A DNA stretch of 22,820 bases from an uncultured Collinsella sp. (GTDB taxonomy: Bacteria > Actinomycetota > Coriobacteriia > Coriobacteriales > Coriobacteriaceae). Of the stretch, positions 14,963 through 22,820 are shown piece by piece. Under the pieces are notes generated by a model. That model worked only from the letters and a program-made list of their open reading frames with translations. It was not told the origin of the DNA and did no database searches. Where the stretch lies: contig UROR01000024.1 in NCBI GenBank assembly GCA_900549535.1, forward strand, positions 1 through 22,820, written 5' to 3'. Positions within the stretch are counted from its first letter, which is position 1; each line of letters opens with the position of its first letter. The position numbers were made by a program, and so were the translations under genes.

Positions 14963-16735
14963 ATGTTTAAGAGGTTTCTTTCGTATTACGAGCCCCAGAT
15001 GGGGCTTTTTGTTGCTGATACTGTTTGCGCTCTGGTGCTTGCTGCCATTGACCTTGCGTTTCCTATTATTCTGCGCAATTTGACCGGTGGGCTGTTTACC
15101 CAGGGCCAGGCTGCCATTATGCAGGCGCTCGGTATGATCGCGGTGGGGCTGGTGCTGATGTATGCCGTTCGCTGCGCCTGCCGCTACTTTGTGAGCTACT
15201 GGGGCCACGTGATGGGTGCGCGTATGGAGTCCAAGATGCGCGAGGACCTGTTTGACCAGTACGAGCGCTTTAGCTTTGCGTACTTCGACCGCAACAGCTC
15301 GGGCGACATGATGAGCCGCGTGGTCAACGATCTGTTCGATATCTGCGAGGCGGCGCACCACGTGCCCGAGTGGATCATCATCTGCGGCATCGAGATTATT
15401 GGCTCGTTTGCGATCCTCTTTACCATCGCCCCGGTGCTGGCGCTCGCCATGGCCGTGGTGACGGCGGCGTTTGCGGTCATCATGTTTTGGCAGAACATGC
15501 GCATGCGCGAGGTTTTTAGCGACAACCGCAAAAAGATCAGCGGCATCAATGCGCAGCTGCAGGATTCGCTGGCGGGTATGCGCGTGGTCAAGAGCTTTGC
15601 CAATGAGGAGACCGAACGCTTCAAGTTCCGCGCCTCCAACAATCGCTATCTTTCGTCCAAGGAGAACATGTATCACGCCATGGGCGTCTATACCGCGACG
15701 TATGGCCTGCTCTCGGGTGTGCTCTATGTGATCGTGGTGCTGCTGGGCGGCTGGCTGGTCGCCCAGGGACAGCTGCAGGCGGTCGATATGGCGACCTTTG
15801 CACTCTATATTTCGCTGTTCTGCACGCCGCTCGAGACGCTCGTCAATTCGGCCGAAACGTATCAGAAGGCTATCGCCGGCTTTAAGCGTATGGACGAGGT
15901 GCTCTCGACCGCGCCGGATATCCAGGACAAGCCGGGCGCTACGGATCTGCAGGTGACTGCCGGCGCCGTGGAGTATCACGACGTGTGCTTTAACTACGAG
16001 GATGTCGAGCTGGGCGAGGGCGATGCCGACGAGCGTCCTGTTATCGACCACATGGACCTGTCTATCAAGCCCGGCCAGACCATCGCGCTGGTTGGCCCCT
16101 CGGGCGGCGGCAAGTCCACGACCTGTTCGCTCCTGCCGCGCTTTTATGACGTGGCTACCGGATCCATTAGCATCGACGGTCAGGACGTGCGCGATGTGAC
16201 GCAGCAGAGCCTGCGCCGCGCCATCGGCCTGGTGCAGCAGGATGTCTATCTGTTTGACGGCACGATTGGCGAGAACATCGCCTACGGCAAGCCGGGCGCT
16301 ACGGCAGAAGAGATCGCCGAGGCCGCCCGTCGCGCCAACATCGATGCCTTTATCGAGTCGCTTCCGCAGGGCTACGACACCGTGGTGGGCGAGCGCGGCA
16401 GCCGTCTTTCGGGCGGACAGAAGCAGCGCGTTGCCATCGCGCGCGTGTTTCTCAAGAACCCCAAGATCCTGATTTTGGACGAGGCGACGAGTGCTTTGGA
16501 TAACGAGAGCGAGGAGGCGGTGCAGGAGTCACTCGAAGAGCTGGCACGCGGCCGCACCACGATTATCATCGCCCACCGTCTTTCGACCATTAAGCATGCC
16601 GATGAGATTGCGACCGTTGAGCATGGTCGCGTTGTGGAGCGTGGCACGCACGAGGAGCTTCTCGCCCGTGGCGGCACCTATGCCCGTTACTATCGAATGC
16701 AGTTCGAAGGTGCGCGTGCGCACGAGCTCGACTGA
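14963..16735 (+). CDS. ABC-type exporter, fused membrane and ATPase domains
   Basis: This 590-aa half-transporter is of the ABCB/MsbA-like type and should work as a dimer in the cytoplasmic membrane. The first 320 or so residues form the six-helix exporter domain (FAYFDRNSSGDMMSRVVND coupling region). The ATPase follows: Walker A GPSGGGKST at 378-386, Q-loop LVQQDVYLFDGTIGENI, signature LSGGQ at 482-486, Walker B ILILDE with D506-E507, and switch H538 in IIAHRLST. A short acidic insert (near LGEGDADERP) sits between the aromatic A-loop and Walker A. GAGGA precedes the ATG by 4 nt. The next gene follows after 19 nt and is likely co-transcribed. The substrate (lipid, drug or peptide) cannot be told from sequence. 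Confidence 0.95.
   Translation: MFKRFLSYYEPQMGLFVADTVCALVLAAIDLAFPIILRNLTGGLFTQGQAAIMQALGMIAVGLVLMYAVRCACRYFVSYWGHVMGARMESKMREDLFDQYERFSFAYFDRNSSGDMMSRVVNDLFDICEAAHHVPEWIIICGIEIIGSFAILFTIAPVLALAMAVVTAAFAVIMFWQNMRMREVFSDNRKKISGINAQLQDSLAGMRVVKSFANEETERFKFRASNNRYLSSKENMYHAMGVYTATYGLLSGVLYVIVVLLGGWLVAQGQLQAVDMATFALYISLFCTPLETLVNSAETYQKAIAGFKRMDEVLSTAPDIQDKPGATDLQVTAGAVEYHDVCFNYEDVELGEGDADERPVIDHMDLSIKPGQTIALVGPSGGGKSTTCSLLPRFYDVATGSISIDGQDVRDVTQQSLRRAIGLVQQDVYLFDGTIGENIAYGKPGATAEEIAEAARRANIDAFIESLPQGYDTVVGERGSRLSGGQKQRVAIARVFLKNPKILILDEATSALDNESEEAVQESLEELARGRTTIIIAHRLSTIKHADEIATVEHGRVVERGTHEELLARGGTYARYYRMQFEGARAHELD
14991..15010 (+). terminator. Terminator-like hairpin inside the ABC gene start
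   Basis: AGCCCC-AGAT-GGGGCT followed by TTTT lies at codons 10-16 of the ABC gene. It has all the elements of a compact intrinsic terminator on the coding strand. It encodes family-typical residues, so it may be coincidental. Confidence 0.35.
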
Positions 16736-16754
16736 TTGATATGACAGGAAGTTT

Positions 16755-17717
16755 ATGGCTGACAAGAACCCTTTGACTCCGGAAGAAGTGACGGAGTTAT
16801 TCTCCGAAATCGATGCATCCGGCGTCTTGGATCCCACGCTCGCCAAAAAGCGTACCGAGCGCATGCGTGAGAAGGAGGCTGCGGCCAAGCGCGGTGACAA
16901 AGCGGCGCTAGCGCAGCTGCGCAGCGAGGACCGCGCGAGCCAGGCAAAACATATCGACCCGCTGTCCGAGGACGATCCTTCGGGCTCGCAGGTGAGCCAT
17001 ACCATTACGAAGACCGCGATGGCCGTGGTCATCGGTATTTTGGTGCTGATCGTGGGCATGCAGATTGGCTACGGCGTGATGCGTCGTCTGAACACCGCCA
17101 ACCTGTCCGAGAGCGTTTCGGTCGATACCGTTTCGACGGCGCTGAAGGGCGGCCTTGAGTGGGGCAACGGCTTTACGCAGTTCCCGCTCGACTTTACCGT
17201 CGATGAAGCCGATGAACGCACGGGCACGGTCGAGGTGACGGTGTTGGACACATCGTCTGCCAACGAGCTCGAGCTGCTGTCCAACGGGCAGATTCAGGCC
17301 GCGGCGCTTGCGACCAACGCGCTGCTCAACGATAAGATCGACCGCGTGGTGTATAACGTTCACGCCTATATCGACGAGGATAGCAACATTCAGCATGATT
17401 CCTTCTTTGGCATGTTCCCCGCCCAGGGCCACCAGAGCGCCATCCTGACGTTCGTGTGGACCAAGAGCTCATCCAACGCCACGAATATCGACTGGAAGAT
17501 GCGCATCGTGAGTATGGATGACACCATTGCCGAGCGCATTCAGAAGCAGGTGAACTCGGTGTCGTCGTTGATTGAGGACCCGGTGGTGAGCCAGACCAAG
17601 ATTGACGAGGAAAAGGCCGAGCGTGACCTGGAGCATCGTCTGCATGGCCGCGAGATTTTCCGCGGCGGCAAGCCCGATCGCACACCGTCCGAACTGCTGG
17701 AGCAGGACAAGAAATAA
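16755..17717 (+). CDS. Membrane-anchored protein of unknown function next to ABC exporter
   Basis: The product is 320 aa and I do not recognise the family. Residues 1-85 are charged and Lys/Glu/Ala-rich (probably cytoplasmic), with a predicted helix around KKRTERMREKEAAAKRGDKAAL. A single hydrophobic segment follows (about 90-108: AMAVVIGILVLIVGMQIGYGV). The rest is a soluble region of about 170 residues with alternating strands that should lie outside the cell, ending in a Lys/Glu-rich tail. No signal cleavage site is apparent. AGGAA lies upstream of the ATG. It starts 19 nt after the ABC gene and ends at a strong terminator, so the two form a unit. It could be a partner of the exporter, but nothing in the protein proves that. 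Confidence 0.75.
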   Translation: MADKNPLTPEEVTELFSEIDASGVLDPTLAKKRTERMREKEAAAKRGDKAALAQLRSEDRASQAKHIDPLSEDDPSGSQVSHTITKTAMAVVIGILVLIVGMQIGYGVMRRLNTANLSESVSVDTVSTALKGGLEWGNGFTQFPLDFTVDEADERTGTVEVTVLDTSSANELELLSNGQIQAAALATNALLNDKIDRVVYNVHAYIDEDSNIQHDSFFGMFPAQGHQSAILTFVWTKSSSNATNIDWKMRIVSMDDTIAERIQKQVNSVSSLIEDPVVSQTKIDEEKAERDLEHRLHGREIFRGGKPDRTPSELLEQDKK

Positions 17718-17726
17718 TAAGACGCT

Positions 17727-17768
17727 ATCATCCCGTGTGAGCCACAAGCCCGCGCGGGATGATTTTTT
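17727..17768 (+). terminator. Terminator of the ABC exporter unit
   Basis: A stem of 9 perfect pairs, ATCATCCCG (17727-17735) / CGGGATGAT (17755-17763), extended by four further pairs with G-T wobbles, runs into TTTTTT. Confidence 0.9.
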
Positions 17769-17859
17769 AATCCCCGTCCCAGAAAAATCATTATGCATAG
17801 AAAGTCATAATTATCATTTCGTAAACATTTCGATGAAATTAACGCCATGAGGCATGCTT

Positions 17860-17875
17860 GCGGTTACAATACCGC
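17860..17875 (+). promoter_or_regulatory. carA promoter -10 region inside an inverted repeat
   Basis: TACAAT (17865-17870), a good -10 hexamer, is exactly framed by GCGGT and ACCGC. No strong -35 is seen 17 nt upstream. Upstream DNA (17780-17840) is strikingly AT-rich for this genome and has ATTATG/CATAAT arms. A start near 17877 would leave a leader just long enough for the PyrR-type hairpin. Confidence 0.5.
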
Positions 17876-17891
17876 GAGGCCTAACTACACA

Positions 17892-17922
17892 CCTTTAAGC
17901 CGGTCCTGTGAGACCGGGAAGG
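17892..17922 (+). promoter_or_regulatory. PyrR-binding RNA hairpin overlapping the carA Shine-Dalgarno
   Basis: An upper stem CCGGTC/GACCGG (17900-17905, 17912-17917) has the loop CTGTGA, giving GTCCTGTGAGAC, which resembles the PyrR-binding loop (GUCCxGxGAGxC). A lower stem CCTT (17892-17895)/AAGG (17919-17922) is separated by the asymmetric internal loop TAAG/G. The AAGG belongs to the AAGGAG Shine-Dalgarno of carA, so the folded RNA hides the ribosome site. This matches the known translational PyrR control of mycobacterial pyrimidine genes; UMP/UTP-bound PyrR would stabilise the hairpin and shut off carAB. Confidence 0.8.
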
Positions 17923-17928
17923 AGAATT

Positions 17929-19374
17929 ATGGCGAACAACCATACCGCGGGCGCTGCCGCCCGCACCTTCGCGCCCAGCGAGCTTTGCCAGCGTATGCTG
18001 GCCAAAACCAGCAAGGGCACCTGCGGTCCCTGCATCCTGTATCTTGAGGATGGGACCATTTTTTATGGACGTGCATGCGGCGCCGAGGGCTCCGCGACCG
18101 GCGAAGTCTGCTTCAACACCTCGCTCGAGGGCTACTTTGAGGTCATGACCGACCCGAGTTATGCCGGCCAAATCGTAACCATGACCTATCCGCAGATCGG
18201 CAACTACGGTATCGACGAGACCGATGTCCAGTCGGCCTTCCCCGGCGACGCCGTGCGCCCTGCGAGCGCTCCGGCTATGCGCGGCATGATCGTTCGCGAC
18301 ATGTGCGCCACGCCTTCTAACTGGCGCTCGGCCGTCAGCGTGCCGGAGTACCTGCGCGCTCACGGCATCGTCGCTATCGAGGGTGTCGACACTCGCGCCC
18401 TGGTGCGCCACCTGCGCGACAATGGTTCCAAGATGGGCATTATTTCGACCGAGATCTTCGACGTCGACGAGCTTGCCGAGCGTCTGGCCGCTGCGCCCAC
18501 GCTGGTAGGCGAGAACCTGGTCAAGACCGTAAGTTGCCCCGTACCTCACGAGTTTGTGGCCGCCGACCTGCCTGCCACGCATGACTTTGCGCTTACGGCT
18601 GCCGCTCCTGCCCGTCACAAAGTGGTCGCCTACGACTGCGGTGTGAAGCGCGGCATTCTGGAGGGTCTGGTCCGCGCCGGCTGCGACCTTACCGTCGTGC
18701 CGTGGGATACGCCCGCCCAGCAGGTGCTCGACATGAATCCCGACGGTGTCTTTTTGTCCAATGGTCCCGGCGACCCCGACGCCGTGGTGGAGACCTACGA
18801 GCAGGTGCAGCAGCTGATCGGCAAGGTGCCGGTCTTTGGTATTTGTCTTGGTCACCAGATGATCAGCCTGGCCTGCGGCGCTCAGATGGAAAAGCTTAAG
18901 TTCGGTCACCGCGGTGGCAACCAGCCGGTCATGAACCTGGTAAGCCGTCGCGTGGAGATTACCGCGCAAAACCATGGCTTTGGTCTGCTGTTCCCCAGCT
19001 TGGGCAAGCTTGTCCCCGAGCTTTCCGGCGGCGAGACCGAGCATGCGGCCGATGGGGATCTGCGCGTCTGGGTGCGCCGCGGCATCGCGCCAGTCGTGAT
19101 GAACGAGCGCTTCGGCCGCATTCGCCTGACGCATGTGAACCTCAACGACGGCACCGCCGAGGGCATCCAGCTGCTCGACGCCCCGTGCTTCTCGGTCCAA
19201 TACCACCCCGAGGCTTCGCCCGGCCCCACCGATGCCCACTATCTCTTTACCGCCTTTACGCGACTCATGGACGGCGAGGAGAACTACCTGGACATCGACA
19301 CCGCGAAGGACCGCCTGCAGGGCTGGAACTTTGCCGACAATGGTTCCGCTGCGACCGAGACCGAGGAGAACTAA
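17929..19374 (+). CDS. carA: Carbamoyl-phosphate synthase small subunit (glutaminase)
   Basis: This 481-aa subunit releases ammonia from glutamine and passes it to CarB. The N-terminal CarA domain (YLEDGTIFYGRACGAEG, CFNTSLEGYFEVMTDPSYAGQ, VEGVDTRALVRHLR-like) is followed by the class I amidotransferase with catalytic C306 in GICLGHQ and H426/E428 in QYHPEA. Family proteins are about 360-390 aa. This one has about 30 extra N-terminal residues and an insert of about 35 residues after AQNHGF (about 353-390, with FPSLGKLVPELSGGETEHAA) before LTHVNLNDGT. AAGGAG lies 4 nt before the ATG at 17929, inside the PyrR-type hairpin. A GTG at 17908 in the same frame lies within that hairpin and is rejected. 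carB starts 1 nt after the stop. Confidence 0.96.
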   Translation: MANNHTAGAAARTFAPSELCQRMLAKTSKGTCGPCILYLEDGTIFYGRACGAEGSATGEVCFNTSLEGYFEVMTDPSYAGQIVTMTYPQIGNYGIDETDVQSAFPGDAVRPASAPAMRGMIVRDMCATPSNWRSAVSVPEYLRAHGIVAIEGVDTRALVRHLRDNGSKMGIISTEIFDVDELAERLAAAPTLVGENLVKTVSCPVPHEFVAADLPATHDFALTAAAPARHKVVAYDCGVKRGILEGLVRAGCDLTVVPWDTPAQQVLDMNPDGVFLSNGPGDPDAVVETYEQVQQLIGKVPVFGICLGHQMISLACGAQMEKLKFGHRGGNQPVMNLVSRRVEITAQNHGFGLLFPSLGKLVPELSGGETEHAADGDLRVWVRRGIAPVVMNERFGRIRLTHVNLNDGTAEGIQLLDAPCFSVQYHPEASPGPTDAHYLFTAFTRLMDGEENYLDIDTAKDRLQGWNFADNGSAATETEEN

Positions 19375-19375
19375 C

Positions 19376-20470
<1,095 letters not shown>

Positions 20471-20503
20471 TTTAAGGGTACCGACCCCACGCTCACCACG
20501 CGC

Positions 20504-22690
20504 ATGAAGGACGTGGGCGAGATTATGGCGATCGGCCGCACCTTTGAGGAGGCCTTCGGCAAGGCCATGCGCTCACTGGAGGACGGTCACCAGGGCATCT
20601 GCGCCGGTGGCAAGGAGGGTGCCGACAAGCTGAGCGACGATGAGCTCGCTCAGGCCGTGGCAACCCCGACCGAGCATCGCATCTTCTTTGTGGTCGAGGC
20701 CCTGCGCCGTGGCTGGGGCATTGCCCGCATCCATGCCATCTGCGGTATCGATCCGTGGTACCTCAACCGTATCAACGACATGGTGCAGGTCCAGGAGAGC
20801 ATCCGCGGCCTGCGTGTGGAGGATATCGACGCCGACGCGATGCGCCTGCTCAAGCAGTACGGCACGAGCGACGCCGAGATCGCCGCGCTGACCAGCTCGG
20901 ACGAGCGCTTTGTGCGCGCCTATCGCAAGGGCCTGGGCGTGGTTCCCAGCATGAAGACGGTCGATACCTGCGCTGCGGAGTTCTCGAGCGCCACGGAGTA
21001 CCACTACAAGACGTACGAGAACATCTACCGCACGAGCCCGGATGCCAAGAAGTGCGTAGCTCCCGACGAGACCACACCGGCGGACAAGCCCAAGGCGATG
21101 ATCCTGGGCGCCGGTCCCAACCGCATTGGCCAGGGTATCGAGTTCGATTACTGCTGCGTGCACGCGAGCTACGCGCTGGCGGCCCGCGGCTTTGAGACCA
21201 TCATGGTCAACTGCAATCCCGAGACCGTCTCGACCGACTACGACACGTCCGACCGCCTTTACTTTGAGCCGCTCACCTACGAGGATGTCATGGACGTCAT
21301 CGATGTTGAGCGCCCCGACGGCGTCGTGGTGACGCTTGGCGGCCAGACCCCGCTTAAGCTGGCGCGCATGCTCGAGGAGAGTGGCGTCAACATCATGGGC
21401 ACCAAGCCCGATGCCATCGACTTTGCCGAGGACCGCGAGCGTTTTGCCGCCCTGCTCGACAAGCTGGGCATCATGTACCCGCCGGCGGGCCAGGCCACCT
21501 CGTTTGAGGAGGCCGAGGCCGTGGCCGCGCATATTGGCTACCCGCTGCTGGTGCGTCCGAGCTACGTGCTGGGCGGCCGCGGCATGATGATCGCCTACGA
21601 TGCCGAGCACCTGCGCGATTACATGGCCGAGGCCGCGCGCATTAGCCCCGACTACCCGGTGTACCTGGACCGCTTCTTGGAGGGTGCGATCGAGTCCGAT
21701 GTCGACGCCCTGTGCGATGGCGAAGAGGTCTACATCGGCGGCATTCTGGAGCATATCGAGGAGGCCGGTATTCACTCCGGCGACTCCGCGACCTGCATCC
21801 CGCCGTTCAGCTTTAGCGAGAGCCTGCAGGCAAAGCTTCGCGAGACCACGCGCCGCATCGCGATGGCGCTGGGCGTACGCGGCCTGGTCAACGTGCAGTA
21901 CGCCATTAAGGGCGAGACCGTTTACGTGATCGAGGCCAACCCGCGCGCAAGCCGTACCGTCCCGTTTATCTCCAAGGCCACCGGTGTGCCGCTCGCCAAG
22001 TGTGCCGCACGTATCATGGCGGGCGATTCCATCGCGAGCTTGGGCCTGCCGAGCGACGAGCGTCAGCTGGACTGGTTCTGCATGAAGGAAGCCGTTATGC
22101 CCTGGGGTCGTTTCCCGGGCGCCGACGTTATCCTGGGGCCCGAGATGAAGTCGACGGGCGAGGTCATGGGTATCGCCAAGAGCTATCCCGAGGCATACGC
22201 CAAGACGCAGCTGGCGATCGACTACAAGCTGCCCGACCCGAGCGCCGGCAAGGTGTTCATTAGCGTGTGCGACCGCGACAAGCGCCACATCCTTTCGGTC
22301 GCGCGTATCCTGCGCTACCTGGGCTTTGACATCTGCTCCACCGAGGGTACGGCGCGCGTACTGCGCGGCGGCAACGTGACGTGCGAGGTCGTGGAGAAGA
22401 TTAGCGGCCCGCATGACGGCGAGCGCCCCAACATCGGCGACCTCATCGCCGATGGCAAGATCGCGGTAATCATCAATACGCCGTACGGTCCGGGCTCGCG
22501 TGGCGATGGCTACCTGCTACGTACCGAGGCCGTGCGTCGCGGCGTGACCTGCGTGACCGCGATGTCTGCCGCCAACACCTACGTGAGTGCCATCGAGGCC
22601 GTGCGCGAGGACCAGCAGGGTCACGGCAGTGCCAACGACATGGGCATGGACGTCATCGCCCTGCAGGACCTGCCGCAGTACACGGTGTAG
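20504..22690 (+). CDS. carB: carB 3' fragment, possible restart after the TAG
   Basis: The first ATG after the stop (20504, MKDVGEIMAIGRTF) opens a 728-residue frame with the oligomerisation domain, second ATP-grasp half and allosteric domain. No Shine-Dalgarno precedes it. Splits of CarB known in some thermophiles fall between the two halves near residue 550, not here. Independent expression is doubtful. Confidence 0.4.
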   Translation: MKDVGEIMAIGRTFEEAFGKAMRSLEDGHQGICAGGKEGADKLSDDELAQAVATPTEHRIFFVVEALRRGWGIARIHAICGIDPWYLNRINDMVQVQESIRGLRVEDIDADAMRLLKQYGTSDAEIAALTSSDERFVRAYRKGLGVVPSMKTVDTCAAEFSSATEYHYKTYENIYRTSPDAKKCVAPDETTPADKPKAMILGAGPNRIGQGIEFDYCCVHASYALAARGFETIMVNCNPETVSTDYDTSDRLYFEPLTYEDVMDVIDVERPDGVVVTLGGQTPLKLARMLEESGVNIMGTKPDAIDFAEDRERFAALLDKLGIMYPPAGQATSFEEAEAVAAHIGYPLLVRPSYVLGGRGMMIAYDAEHLRDYMAEAARISPDYPVYLDRFLEGAIESDVDALCDGEEVYIGGILEHIEEAGIHSGDSATCIPPFSFSESLQAKLRETTRRIAMALGVRGLVNVQYAIKGETVYVIEANPRASRTVPFISKATGVPLAKCAARIMAGDSIASLGLPSDERQLDWFCMKEAVMPWGRFPGADVILGPEMKSTGEVMGIAKSYPEAYAKTQLAIDYKLPDPSAGKVFISVCDRDKRHILSVARILRYLGFDICSTEGTARVLRGGNVTCEVVEKISGPHDGERPNIGDLIADGKIAVIINTPYGPGSRGDGYLLRTEAVRRGVTCVTAMSAANTYVSAIEAVREDQQGHGSANDMGMDVIALQDLPQYTV

Positions 22691-22701
22691 TTGACCTGGC
22701 C

Positions 22702-22786
22702 GGCCGGGGCGGCAGCCGGACACTTTCTCTCGGAAACTGGGCTTCGCGAAGTTTTCCGAGAGAAAGGACCGCCTCCCGCCCCGGCC
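22702..22786 (+). terminator. Long two-part hairpin after carB
   Basis: An outer stem GGCCGGGGCGG (22702-22712) / CCGCCCCGGCC (22776-22786) encloses an inner stem CTTTCTCTCGGAAACT (22723-22738) / AGTTTTCCGAGAGAAAG (22750-22766) with one bulged base. There is no T-run after it. It lies 12 nt past the carB stop. It may be a terminator, an mRNA 3' stabiliser or a dispersed palindromic repeat. Confidence 0.6.
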
Positions 22787-22820
22787 TGCGGTGACTTGGC
22801 TGCTCCGTGTGCTGCGGAAG

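Noticed and set aside
20573..22414. Long open frame antisense to carB (613 codons)
   Set aside because: Same artefact; the sense strand encodes conserved CarB domains throughout.

Overview
The window looks like the chromosome of a high-GC Gram-positive gut actinobacterium of the class Coriobacteriia, most likely Collinsella or a close relative. This is inferred from codon bias (strong G/C third positions, GAG/GAC/CTG/CGC), the gene order rpsF-ssb-rpsR-rplI-dnaB-purA, protein texture, and a PyrR-type hairpin over a start site. No 16S gene is present to confirm it. Almost everything is core housekeeping DNA. The only accessory-looking stretch is about 5.98-7.25 kb.

Layout. 1-340: a tRNA cluster, Ile(GAU, cut by the window edge)-Ala(UGC)-Ile(GAU), with two terminators. 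454-1824: three small genes, a bifunctional-nuclease-domain protein, a small membrane protein and an acidic protein of unknown function. 1942-3780: the translational GTPase typA/bipA, closed by a strong terminator. 3908-5849, minus strand: a secreted or membrane-anchored bactofilin-like protein and a TRIC/UPF0126 channel. 5981-7251: one gene for a protein with a PD-(D/E)XK-type (DUF559-like) motif, bracketed by two oppositely oriented copies of a ~70-nt palindromic repeat. 7281-7596, minus strand: tRNA-Ser(CGA) and tRNA-Ser(GGA), each with its own terminator, and a promoter. 7956-9816: the ribosomal/replication operon rpsF-ssb-rpsR-rplI with a promoter, a leader hairpin and a terminator. Then come dnaB, purA, purD, a Nudix hydrolase, an ABC exporter with a membrane-anchored partner of unknown function, and finally carA-carB behind a PyrR-type RNA site.

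How the genes fit together. rpsF/rpsR/rplI/typA serve the ribosome; ssb/dnaB serve the replication fork; purA/purD make purines; carAB makes carbamoyl phosphate for pyrimidines and arginine. The carA leader hairpin has the PyrR-binding loop and holds the Shine-Dalgarno sequence in its lower stem, so carAB is probably repressed at translation by uridine nucleotides.

Most notable. (1) carB carries a single in-frame TAG at codon 365, where the family has a Lys; the frame is otherwise open over all 1,104 residues. (2) The inverted-repeat-bounded cassette at 5981-7251. (3) The PyrR-type site at carA. (4) A roughly 35-residue insertion in the CarA glutaminase domain. (5) Two mutually exclusive hairpins between purA and purD. 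(6) Terminator-like hairpins in unusual places: inside the ABC gene start, and between the closely spaced tRNA-Ser genes.
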